DNA from: CAZABG01 sp964460985
GTDB taxonomy: Bacteria > Chlamydiota > Chlamydiia > Chlamydiales > Parachlamydiaceae
Assembly: GCA_964460985.1 (NCBI GenBank)
Contig: CAYWQX010000024.1
Span: 1-30,606, forward strand
Length of the DNA stretch: 30,606 nt
Direction: 5' to 3'
Shown here: one piece after another, positions 15,775 to 22,875 of the stretch
Position numbering within the stretch: position 1 is the first letter of the stretch
Layout of the letters: the number at the start of each line of letters is the position of its first letter
Notes under the pieces: model-generated
The model's database searches: none
Seen by the model: only the letters and a program-made list of their open reading frames with translations
Told to the model about the DNA's origin: nothing
Position numbers and translations under genes: made by a program

Positions 15775-16593
15775 TTATAACCCCAGTTTTAAATAAAAAT
15801 ACATGAGAGGCGTTGTAAATACAAGGGAGTCCACCACATCTAACATTCCGCCAAGGCCTGGCAGGTGATTGGAGTCTTTAACACCTAGATCTCTTTTAAG
15901 GAGAGACTCTGTCAAATCCCCAAATTGGGAGGTAAGAGACAGAAGGGCGCCAAGACCTATACTTTCTAAATGGGTAAACCCAAGTTTAGGGTAGAAAAGG
16001 GCAAAAAGATAGCTCGTCAAAACACCGATTAAAAATCCGCCGATTGCCCCTTCCCAGCTCTTATTGGGGCTGATGTAGGGAGCCAACTTCGTTTTACCAA
16101 AGTAGCTGCCGATGAAATAAGCCCCTATATCGGTAAACTTTGTAACTGCGATCAAATAAATTAAATAGCTTCTGCCGTAATCAAAATTAATCGAGATAAC
16201 TAAACTGAGCGGGATGGTGAGATAGAAAAGCCCAAAAAATGTAAGCGACAGATTTACAAGGGGCTGCGATCTTGAATAAAAAAAGGTGCCAAACCCAAGG
16301 ATCAGAAGTCCGATGATTAATATAAAGGGTATGACATCGTACCTGGGATATTCCGAAGATAAAAAGACGGTATAGACGTAAGCAATAGAGCCCACGATTC
16401 CAAGGCCTGACAGGGGTTCGAAACCTTTTCCTTTTGCAATATGATAAAGCTCCCACAAAGCCGCTGCAATAAAGGCGGCTGTAATAAGAGTAAAGATGGG
16501 CCTAAAGAAGGTGAACGATGAAAAATAAATCGCGAGCAGGATAAAAAGGGTGACCGCGATCGATACTAAGAGTCTCTGGTTTAGGTTATGCAT
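15775..16593 (-). CDS. cdsA: Phosphatidate cytidylyltransferase
   Basis: A 272-residue inner-membrane enzyme that makes CDP-diacylglycerol from phosphatidate and CTP, the branch point for bacterial phospholipids. It has about eight membrane helices. The family signature lies near the C terminus as SQFGDLTESLLKRDLGVKD followed by HLPGLGGMLDVVDSL, including the conserved aspartates that bind metal; the middle segment FTDIGAYFIGSYFGKTKLAP and SPNKSWEGAIGG is also typical. It starts 3 bases after uppS ends and abuts cmk, so the three are surely one transcript. It works downstream of PlsX and PlsB, encoded in the other cluster of this window. Confidence 0.97.
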   Translation of the reverse strand: MHNLNQRLLVSIAVTLFILLAIYFSSFTFFRPIFTLITAAFIAAALWELYHIAKGKGFEPLSGLGIVGSIAYVYTVFLSSEYPRYDVIPFILIIGLLILGFGTFFYSRSQPLVNLSLTFFGLFYLTIPLSLVISINFDYGRSYLIYLIAVTKFTDIGAYFIGSYFGKTKLAPYISPNKSWEGAIGGFLIGVLTSYLFALFYPKLGFTHLESIGLGALLSLTSQFGDLTESLLKRDLGVKDSNHLPGLGGMLDVVDSLVFTTPLMYFYLKLGL

Positions 16594-16596
16594 ACA

Positions 16597-17334
16597 TTAA
16601 AGTCCTTGTCTCCGCTCCCTGTCTTGAAAAACTTTTACGGCTTGTAAGAGTTCTTTTGAATCAAATTCAGGCCATTTTAACGGCGAAAAATATATTTCAG
16701 AATAGGAAAGTTGCCACAGCAAGAAATTCGAAATCCGATTCTCGCCGCTTGTTCTGATCAGCAAATCGGGGTCGGGAATGGGATGGGAGTCTAAATGGTG
16801 CGAAATACACTCTTCCGTCACTTCATCAGGATGGATTTCGCCAGCTTTGATTTTGCGGCCTATCGATTTAACCGCTCTTGTGATCTCGTCTCTCGCACCG
16901 TAGTTCATAGCGATCACAAAATCGATTTGAGAGTTATTTAAAGTCGCTTCTTTAGTTTTGGCAAAAGTCTTTTGAAGCTGAGGAGAGAGTTTAGATAAAT
17001 CCCCCATGGTTCTAAGCCGCACGCCCTCTTTCATCATTTTAGGGAGCTCTTCAATCAGAAAAAGCTCGGCTAACCACAATAGAAGGTCGACCTCTTCTTG
17101 AGGGCGTCTCCAATTTTCGGTGGAAAAGGCATAGAAGGTAACGGCTTTGACTCCAAGCTCTTTCGCTGCAAGAATCGTATCCATGATAAGGCCAACCCCT
17201 TTTTCATGGCCTTTACCCACATTTAAAGTCTGGGCTTTGGCCCATCTTCGATTTCCATCCGGTATGAATGCAACATGATGAGGGATTTTAGCTGGATCGA
17301 GGCTCTTTTTCTCGCTCTCCGTAAAGTAGGTCAT
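16597..17334 (-). CDS. uppS: Undecaprenyl diphosphate synthase
   Basis: A 245-residue cis-prenyltransferase that builds undecaprenyl diphosphate, the lipid carrier for peptidoglycan and other envelope sugars. HVAFIPDGNRRWA holds the catalytic aspartate D26 and the diphosphate-binding GNRRWA. FYAFSTENWRRP and, near the end, RTSGENRISNFLLWQLSYSE are further conserved motifs. The length is normal. The ATG overlaps the lepA stop as ATGA, so translation is likely coupled. Its presence agrees with the slim peptidoglycan pathway known in chlamydiae. Confidence 0.97.
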   Translation of the reverse strand: MTYFTESEKKSLDPAKIPHHVAFIPDGNRRWAKAQTLNVGKGHEKGVGLIMDTILAAKELGVKAVTFYAFSTENWRRPQEEVDLLLWLAELFLIEELPKMMKEGVRLRTMGDLSKLSPQLQKTFAKTKEATLNNSQIDFVIAMNYGARDEITRAVKSIGRKIKAGEIHPDEVTEECISHHLDSHPIPDPDLLIRTSGENRISNFLLWQLSYSEIYFSPLKWPEFDSKELLQAVKVFQDRERRQGL

Positions 17335-19133
17335 GTTTTTAACACTTCCATAAAGGCGCTTTGCGGGATATTGACTTTGCCAATCTCCTTCATCCGCTTC
17401 TTACCTTTTTTCTGTTTCTCCCATAGTTTACGCTTACGGGAAATGTCACCCCCGTAGCACTTGGCAGTCACGTTTTTTGTAAGCGCTTTAATCGTTTCGC
17501 GAGCGACCACTTTTCCGCCGATGGCAGCCTGGATCGGCACTTTAAAGAGCTGCTGAGGGATCACTTCTACCAATTTTTCACAGATAGCACGCCCTTTATA
17601 CTCCGCTTTTGTACGATGCACCAAGCAAGAGAATGCATCGACCGGCTCTTCATTCACTCTAATTTCCAGCTTGATAATATCGCTCTCTTCATAGCCATCA
17701 AACTCGATATCGAAGGAGCCATACCCCCGTGTGACCGATTTTAATTTATCGTGGAAGTCGGTGATGATCTCATTCATCGGGAACCGGTAGGTAAGCATAA
17801 TTCGCTTCGAGTCGATCGTCTCGGTTTTGGTAAGCGACCCCCTTTTTTCCATGCCGAGCGCCATGATGGCTCCCATATAGTCGGAAGGAGCGATGATATG
17901 GCACTTTACATAAGGCTCTTCAACCGCATAGATATGGGCAGGATCAGGGTAGTGAGCCGGGTTATCGACCTGTTTGGTCGTTCCATCATTTAAAGTAAAT
18001 TTATAGATCACCGAAGGGGCTGTTGAAATAATATCGACATCAAACTCCCTTTGAAGCCTTTCAAAGACCACTTCCAAATGGAGCAGGCCCAAAAAGCCGC
18101 ATCTAAAACCAAAACCGAGCGCTTGGCTCGACTCTTGTTCGATATGCAAGGCGGAGTCATTTAATTGGAGCTTAGCAAGGGCATCTCTTAAGGCTTCAAA
18201 ATCGGCCGCATCAATCGGATAAATGCCGGCGAAAACTACGGGAGTTACCAGCTTAAAGCCGGGCAGCGCGTCGGGAGCCGGATATTTACTGTGGGTAATC
18301 GTATCTCCGATCTTCACATCCGAGGTGATTTTGATGTTGGCGATCATATAGCCTACTTCACCTGCTCTCAAGATATCGACAGGGGTCTCTTTAGGTAAAA
18401 ACTTACCCACCTCAAGGACCTCGAAGATCTTGCCGGTCGCCATCATTTTAATGGGGACCCCTTTAGAGATCTCGCCGCTGACCATACGGATGTAAACCAT
18501 CACCCCTCTGTAGGTATCATAGTGGGAGTCAAAGACAAGCGCCCTTAAAAGATCATCATCCCGTAGGCGGGGAGGGGGCACAAGCTCTATGATCTTGTCG
18601 AGAATAAGATCAATGCCGATACCCGATTTGGCAGAGCAAGAAATCGCCCCTGAAGCATCAAGGCCGATCACTTCCTCAATCTGTTTTTTGCACCCTTCCA
18701 CATCGGCGGTCGGCAAATCGATTTTGTTGATAATAGGGACAATCTCTAAATTTCTTTCGAGGGCTAAATGAACGTTCGCAAGAGTTTGAGCTTGCACCCC
18801 TTGCCCCGCGTCGATTACTAGAAGAGCCCCTTCGCAAGCGGCAAGAGATCTTGAAACTTCATAAGTAAAATCAACGTGTCCCGGTGTGTCGATCAGGTTG
18901 ATTTGATAGTTCTCACCCTCTTGGGAGGTATAATTCATGGTGACAGGGTGCGCTTTGATGGTAATACCCCGCTCTCTTTCTAAGTCCATATCATCCAGAA
19001 GCTGCTCCTGCATATCGCGCTTCTCGACGGTTCTGGTAATTTCTAAAAGCCGATCGGCAATGGTCGATTTACCATGATCGATGTGAGCAATGATTGAAAA
19101 ATTGCGAATTTTTTTGGGGTCGTACTTAAACAT
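17331..19133 (-). CDS. lepA: Elongation factor 4 (LepA GTPase)
   Basis: A 600-residue translational GTPase that binds the ribosome and promotes back-translocation or 30S assembly. The G1 motif is AHIDHGKST near residue 17, the G3 motif DTPGH, and the G4 motif NKIDLP; the LepA-specific C-terminal domain ends in KKGKKRMKEIGKVNIPQSAF, so the protein is complete. The start codon overlaps the end of thiN by a few bases, and the stop overlaps uppS. It therefore sits in the middle of the tRNA-thiN-lepA-uppS-cdsA-cmk run and is probably driven by the promoter before the tRNA. Confidence 0.98.
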   Translation of the reverse strand: MFKYDPKKIRNFSIIAHIDHGKSTIADRLLEITRTVEKRDMQEQLLDDMDLERERGITIKAHPVTMNYTSQEGENYQINLIDTPGHVDFTYEVSRSLAACEGALLVIDAGQGVQAQTLANVHLALERNLEIVPIINKIDLPTADVEGCKKQIEEVIGLDASGAISCSAKSGIGIDLILDKIIELVPPPRLRDDDLLRALVFDSHYDTYRGVMVYIRMVSGEISKGVPIKMMATGKIFEVLEVGKFLPKETPVDILRAGEVGYMIANIKITSDVKIGDTITHSKYPAPDALPGFKLVTPVVFAGIYPIDAADFEALRDALAKLQLNDSALHIEQESSQALGFGFRCGFLGLLHLEVVFERLQREFDVDIISTAPSVIYKFTLNDGTTKQVDNPAHYPDPAHIYAVEEPYVKCHIIAPSDYMGAIMALGMEKRGSLTKTETIDSKRIMLTYRFPMNEIITDFHDKLKSVTRGYGSFDIEFDGYEESDIIKLEIRVNEEPVDAFSCLVHRTKAEYKGRAICEKLVEVIPQQLFKVPIQAAIGGKVVARETIKALTKNVTAKCYGGDISRKRKLWEKQKKGKKRMKEIGKVNIPQSAFMEVLKT

Positions 19134-19734
19134 GTTTCTGCTTTATTATAAGGAGCTTTCCGCCTGAGACAGTCACTTCAAATTCGTGTCCGGTAGTTCG
19201 ATTAGACAAGCTGATCTCGAGCATCTGATCCTCTAGTTCCCATTTAAAACCTTTTGTTTTAACCCTTAAAGGAGAGGGATAAGGGACTAAAGAAATGAGC
19301 TCGCCCGGCTGACAAACTTCCTTTTTATTATCTGAGATAGCATAGATGGTTTCGCTTTCTGTTTCAATTGAGAGTTTTTTAGGATATTTTGTAAGTAGTA
19401 ACAGATTATTTAATACGTGATCGCTTCTCCCTTCCAAAACCCCAAAAAGCGTCCCCGATACGAGCCCATTTTCAAAACCCCATTTGACAGCCAAGTCGGT
19501 ATCGCTATCATCTTTATCCTGAGGAAATTGAAGAATCTCTACCTTTTTAAAATAAGTTAAATCCTCTTCGGTCACCGAATCCAAATCACCGATAATCAGA
19601 TCCGGCTTCAAGCCGATTTGAATTAAATGCTTAAGGCCCCCATCTACTGCGATCACGGTATCGAAGGAAGGGAGGCGGGAAGCTAAGAAATCATGAGAGA
19701 GAATAGAACCTGAGGAGACACATGCAAAGGTCAT
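19126..19734 (-). CDS. thiN: Thiamine pyrophosphokinase
   Basis: A 202-residue kinase that makes thiamine diphosphate directly from thiamine and ATP, as expected for a cell that imports the vitamin. The N-terminal domain shows DTVIAVDGGLKHL (DGG at 31-33), LIIGDLDS (47-53) and the acidic DKDDSDTDLA (73-82), all conserved metal and nucleotide contacts, then GVLEGRSDHVLNNLLLL and the small C-terminal beta domain with the thiamine pocket. I place the start at the ATG at 19734. A longer frame reading upstream runs through the tRNA-Leu gene, and its first 26 residues (MAELVDALDSG...) are simply translated tRNA. The chosen ATG begins on the base after the tRNA discriminator, so there is no leader or ribosome site. 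Confidence 0.93.
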   Translation of the reverse strand: MTFACVSSGSILSHDFLASRLPSFDTVIAVDGGLKHLIQIGLKPDLIIGDLDSVTEEDLTYFKKVEILQFPQDKDDSDTDLAVKWGFENGLVSGTLFGVLEGRSDHVLNNLLLLTKYPKKLSIETESETIYAISDNKKEVCQPGELISLVPYPSPLRVKTKGFKWELEDQMLEISLSNRTTGHEFEVTVSGGKLLIIKQKHV

Positions 19735-19818
19735 TGCGGCCAAGATGACTCGAACATCCACCGAGTTGCCCCGACTAGAACCTGAATCTAGCGCGTCTAC
19801 CAATTCCGCCATGGCCGC
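19735..19818 (-). tRNA. tRNA-Leu (anticodon CAG)
   Basis: An 84-base type II tRNA. The acceptor stem GCGGCCA pairs with TGGCCGC, followed by discriminator A. The D arm contains AATTGGTAGA. The anticodon arm CTAGA/TCTAG carries loop TTCAGGT with anticodon CAG, which reads CUG. A 15-base variable arm follows, as expected for leucine. The T arm GGATG/CATCT has loop TTCGAGT. CCA is not encoded: the next three bases are the ATG of thiN. Confidence 0.95.
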
Positions 19819-19828
19819 GGGAACTAGA

Positions 19829-19857
19829 ATCTTACTCTATTTAATCGAATGATTCAA
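19829..19857 (-). promoter_or_regulatory. Sigma70-like promoter for tRNA-Leu and the downstream operon
   Basis: On the minus strand TTGAAT (19852-19857) and TAAGAT (19829-19834) are separated by exactly 17 bases. Transcription would start near 19822, four bases before the tRNA. The -35 box overlaps the ychJ stop codon. Confidence 0.65.
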
Positions 19858-20228
19858 GCTCTATCCACATAGAGCCATATCCCATCCACTTTTTCAAAAA
19901 TCGACCGTTCTTTAAAAGAGATATCCTCTCCTCGAAGCGATTTTAATTTGGCAAAGAAGGTGACTTCATCATCCCGAGCATCCAAAATTTCTAAGCCCAC
20001 AAACCGGGTCGTTTTACAAAAGTGAAGGATGGCTTCTTTCTCTCTCTCGTGATGAGGAGAATCGGGGTGGGTGGTTTTCTGAATGTAGTCGGCAAGTCCA
20101 AGAGCGTAAGCGCTATATCTTGAGCGCATTAATTTCAAAGGACTTTCAGCATTTATTCCTTCATGATAAGGTTTGCAGCAGTCAGCATAAGGTTTACCGC
20201 TAAAGCATGGACAGGTTAAAATAGGCAT
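19854..20228 (-). CDS. ychJ: YchJ-family SEC-C motif protein
   Basis: A 124-residue protein of the YchJ (UPF0225) family. The N terminus carries the SEC-C-type zinc motif CPCFSGKPYADCC (6-18), and the body has the family pattern SPLKLMRSRYSAYALGLADY, then a small NTF2-like beta domain ending in YVDRA. Family function is not established; SEC-C modules bind zinc and often attach proteins to the ribosome or SecB-like partners. The start at 20228 is chosen because it is the family's usual N terminus; a longer frame to 20336 overlaps the divergent gene and is rejected. The ATG touches the ATG of the divergent metallohydrolase. A TATAAT lies only 6 bases upstream, implying a leaderless message. The stop overlaps the tRNA promoter. 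Confidence 0.9.
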   Translation of the reverse strand: MPILTCPCFSGKPYADCCKPYHEGINAESPLKLMRSRYSAYALGLADYIQKTTHPDSPHHEREKEAILHFCKTTRFVGLEILDARDDEVTFFAKLKSLRGEDISFKERSIFEKVDGIWLYVDRA

Positions 20229-21230
20229 ATGTGGATTATACTCGCGATTCTCTTTACTGCCTTCATTTTTTGGCTGCCAACGATCACCTATTATAAGGGA
20301 CCTAAAAGTGATCATTTCGATGGCAAGTACTTTCATAACCTCGAAAAGCGGGAGAGAACCTTTTGGGAAATTTATACCTGGTGGCGCACAAGCAACCCCG
20401 TCCCATGGCCGGACAAAGTAGAGATCACCCCCTCAATTCCTCCTGAAAGATCAGACTATCTCCGCATCACCTACGTCAATCACTCTACCTTTCTCATCCA
20501 ATGGAATCAAGTCAACATCCTGACAGACCCCATCTGGTCTGAAAGAGCTTCCCCCTTCTCGTTCATCGGCCCTAAAAGGCATCATGAACCGGGAGTCCCT
20601 TTCGACAAGCTTCCTCCGATCGATTTCATCCTTCTTTCGCATAACCACTATGACCATATGGACCTTGAGACCCTGCGGAAACTGGAAGAGAAATATAATC
20701 CGACGATCCTTACGGGCCTCGGAAATGATAACTACCTTAAAAAAAATGGCGTCCATAATGTGATTGCTCTTGATTGGTGGGAGAGCAATTTCGGTTTTAC
20801 CTTTGTCCCTGCAGAGCACTTCTCCGCCCGCTGGCCATGGGATCGCGACAAGACGCTATGGGGCGGTTTTGTAATCCGTCACGGAGATGAGACGCTCTAC
20901 TTTGCCGGAGATACTGCCTATGGTCAATTTCTGAGCGAAATCAGGCGCCGCTACGGCTCTCCAAAAGTGGCTTTCCTCCCTATCGGGGCCTATGAGCCCC
21001 GCTGGTTTATGCAATATGCCCATATGAATCCTGAAGAGGCGATTGAAGCGCAGCTGGACCTTGGCGCAGAAACAGCGATCGGGATGCACTGGGGGACTTT
21101 TCAGCTCTCCGACGAAGCTCGCGAGGAGCCCCTTCTAAGGTTAAAACAAGCTAGGACGAATGAAAGATTCATTGTCCTCGATCCCGGAGAGTCCATCAAC
21201 ATCCACGAAATCGACCAAAGGCGAAATTAA
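20229..21230 (+). CDS. Metallo-beta-lactamase-fold hydrolase, NAPE-PLD-like
   Basis: A 333-residue zinc hydrolase with an N-terminal membrane helix (MWIILAILFTAFIFWLPTIT). The metal motif SHNHYDHMD supplies H138, H140, D142 and H143; a further His (PAEHFSARW), Asp (YFAGDTAYG) and His (IGMHWGTF) complete a two-zinc site. The spacing and the N-terminal segment with WWRTSNPVPWP resemble N-acyl-phosphatidylethanolamine phospholipase D and bacterial RomA-like relatives, more than UlaG. The likely substrate is a phospholipid or N-acyl lipid at the membrane, but this is inferred from the family only. Its ATG is back to back with that of ychJ; a weak TAGG lies just upstream. It ends 5 bases before the convergent plsX stop. 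Confidence 0.88.
   Translation: MWIILAILFTAFIFWLPTITYYKGPKSDHFDGKYFHNLEKRERTFWEIYTWWRTSNPVPWPDKVEITPSIPPERSDYLRITYVNHSTFLIQWNQVNILTDPIWSERASPFSFIGPKRHHEPGVPFDKLPPIDFILLSHNHYDHMDLETLRKLEEKYNPTILTGLGNDNYLKKNGVHNVIALDWWESNFGFTFVPAEHFSARWPWDRDKTLWGGFVIRHGDETLYFAGDTAYGQFLSEIRRRYGSPKVAFLPIGAYEPRWFMQYAHMNPEEAIEAQLDLGAETAIGMHWGTFQLSDEAREEPLLRLKQARTNERFIVLDPGESINIHEIDQRRN
20235..20240 (-). promoter_or_regulatory. -10 box for a leaderless ychJ transcript
   Basis: A perfect TATAAT on the minus strand with 6 bases between it and the ychJ ATG. Transcription would begin at or next to the A of the start codon. The -35 region is weak (AAGGCA at 17-base spacing). It lies inside the divergent coding sequence. 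Confidence 0.4.
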
Positions 21231-21235
21231 AATAA

Positions 21236-22180
21236 TTAACGGCTAGAGAGGAGGCGGATAGCCCCTTGGATGCCGGAGAGGAGCGCTTTGGGGTTCGAGC
21301 TGCCGTGGCATTTGATGAGGATCCCTTCAACCCCGATGACGATCGCTCCGGGGTGTTCCATCCAATCAAATTTTTTGTAGACTTTGGCAAGCTCCGGTTG
21401 GAGGGAGTCGGGGAGTTGGCTACCCATTGATTCAAAGATGTAGCTGGCGGCCCCTTCCGCTGTTTTAAGGAGGATGTTTCCGGAGAAGCCGTCCGTTACG
21501 ATGACATCGATGTTGCCGGAAAAAAGATCTCTTCCTTCGACGTTGCCGATGAACGTTCCGTCGATTGAAAGTTTTTCGAGAAGCTCGTAGGCCACCTGCC
21601 TTTCAGAGGTTCCTTTTTTTGATTCCACGCCAATGTTGAGAAGGCCGAAGCGGGGGCGCGGGATCGAATAGGCTTTACGGTGATATTCTACCCCGAGGGA
21701 GGCAAATTGAGCGAGAAGGGGGGCTTTGCATTGCACAGTGCCGCCTACGTCAAGCACCGATACCGGTCCTTTGAGAGTTGGAAGGGTTGCTAATAGGGCG
21801 GGCCGCTTAATGTGAGGGTTTTTGCGAAGAGAGAGGGTTGCTGATGCGATGAGAGCACCGGTGTTGCCGGCCGTGATAAGGGCGTCTATTTTTTTCTTTT
21901 TCACCATCTTAACGCCGACTAAAAGGGAGGAGGCCTTTTTGTTTTTTATGGCTCTAAGAGGCTCATCGCCCATGGTAATGACATCAGGGGTGACTCTCGC
22001 TTTGATGTTGGGGGGAAGTTTGGCGCCGATTTCAAGCAGCGCCTGTTCTGTTAAAATAATGATGAATTGGAAAGCCGGATTTAGTTTTGCCGCATGATGC
22101 ACCGCTTCATAAAGCTCAACCGGGCTCCTATCAGAGCCCATAAGATCTACGCCTATATGAAGCTTAAGTGGATTTTCCAA
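21236..22180 (-). CDS. plsX: Phosphate acyltransferase PlsX
   Basis: A 314-residue soluble enzyme that makes acyl-phosphate from acyl-ACP, or acts beside PlsB in supplying acyl groups for phosphatidate. Typical motifs are IGVDLMGSDRSP at the N terminus, ITAGNTGALIASA, LLNIGVE, GNVEGRDLF and IVTDGFSGNILLKT. The start is a TTG at 22180: an in-frame TAA lies two codons upstream and no ATG or GTG occurs before the conserved VDLMGSD. rpmF ends 8 bases upstream, so PlsX is the last gene of the yceD-rpmF-plsX run, a grouping common across bacteria. It is 5 bases from the convergent metallohydrolase. Confidence 0.97.
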   Translation of the reverse strand: MENPLKLHIGVDLMGSDRSPVELYEAVHHAAKLNPAFQFIIILTEQALLEIGAKLPPNIKARVTPDVITMGDEPLRAIKNKKASSLLVGVKMVKKKKIDALITAGNTGALIASATLSLRKNPHIKRPALLATLPTLKGPVSVLDVGGTVQCKAPLLAQFASLGVEYHRKAYSIPRPRFGLLNIGVESKKGTSERQVAYELLEKLSIDGTFIGNVEGRDLFSGNIDVIVTDGFSGNILLKTAEGAASYIFESMGSQLPDSLQPELAKVYKKFDWMEHPGAIVIGVEGILIKCHGSSNPKALLSGIQGAIRLLSSR

Positions 22181-22188
22181 TGCTTATA

Positions 22189-22365
22189 TTACTTCACTTC
22201 AAAAATAGCAGTTTTACCGTAGTGGCCGCACGATTCACAAACGCGATGGGGGAGGATCGGGTTGGAACAGTTTTGGCAACGGGTTAAATTCTTAGGTTTT
22301 TTGGCGTGGTGCGCCCGCTTGGAATTGCGTCTTGCATTCGACATACGGTTACGTGGTACGGCCAT
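22189..22365 (-). CDS. rpmF: 50S ribosomal protein L32
   Basis: A 58-residue ribosomal protein that begins MAVPRNRMSNARRNSKRAHH, the invariant L32 start. It has a zinc ribbon formed by C30, C33, C43 and C46 (RCQNC and VCESC). A GAGGAGT ribosome site lies about 9 bases before the ATG. It sits between yceD and plsX, as in many bacteria. Confidence 0.98.
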   Translation of the reverse strand: MAVPRNRMSNARRNSKRAHHAKKPKNLTRCQNCSNPILPHRVCESCGHYGKTAIFEVK

Positions 22366-22383
22366 GATTCAGATACTCCTCAA

Positions 22384-22842
22384 TTATAAATCTTTAAAGG
22401 GCTTATAACCCTCATCTTTTTCGCGTTTTTTCGGGTCAGCCAGAAATTTTTGGATATTCGCCCGCTCTGGGCATTTACCATCCGAACATTCTACAACAAA
22501 AGGGACTTCTAGTAAAATAGCTTCACGTATTATCGGCCTTAAATCGAAAATTTGTCCCTTAATTTGATTTAAAGGTTCTAGGTGAATGAGCTCATCCAGG
22601 TGGATGGGCACTTGCGTTGGGTTATTGCAGATGCTGCAAGGAAGGGTCGCTTCGGTATCGATTGAAATATTTATTACCAGATCGTTTTCGGCAATGTAGG
22701 CGTGCCCTTCGATTAAAACGGGCTTAAGAAACTTCAGCCCCATCTCGGACACATCCAAAATGGACGGATCAAAAGACTCTTTGATATCTTCGGTTTGGCC
22801 CTTCTTTAGGCGATCAATAAATATTTTAAATTTGTCTTCCAT
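22384..22842 (-). CDS. yceD: YceD/DUF177 family protein
   Basis: A 152-residue protein of the DUF177 (YceD) family, nearly always encoded just before rpmF and linked to 23S rRNA maturation or accumulation in bacteria and plastids. Two cysteine pairs, C69/C72 (LPCSIC) and C119/C124 (VECSDGKC), could bind one zinc ion. The rest is a beta-rich N-terminal half and an acidic middle (HLDELIHLEPL). AAGGAGT sits 6 bases before the ATG. The protease gene ends 33 bases upstream, and rpmF follows after 18 bases, so all are probably cotranscribed. Confidence 0.88.
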   Translation of the reverse strand: MEDKFKIFIDRLKKGQTEDIKESFDPSILDVSEMGLKFLKPVLIEGHAYIAENDLVINISIDTEATLPCSICNNPTQVPIHLDELIHLEPLNQIKGQIFDLRPIIREAILLEVPFVVECSDGKCPERANIQKFLADPKKREKDEGYKPFKDL

Positions 22843-22875
22843 AGCGACTCCTTAAAGTATACCTTTCCTTCAAGA

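Noticed and set aside
19735..19812. N-terminal extension of ThiN beginning MAELVDALDSG
   Set aside because: This peptide is the translation of the tRNA-Leu gene, a well-known annotation artefact; the tRNA folds fully in these bases.
20229..20336. Longer N terminus for YchJ
   Set aside because: It is antisense to the metallohydrolase gene, and the SEC-C motif normally lies at the very N terminus.
22847..22861. TATACT as a separate promoter for yceD
   Set aside because: Its predicted start site falls inside the ribosome site of yceD, and no -35 box fits; read-through from upstream genes is more likely.
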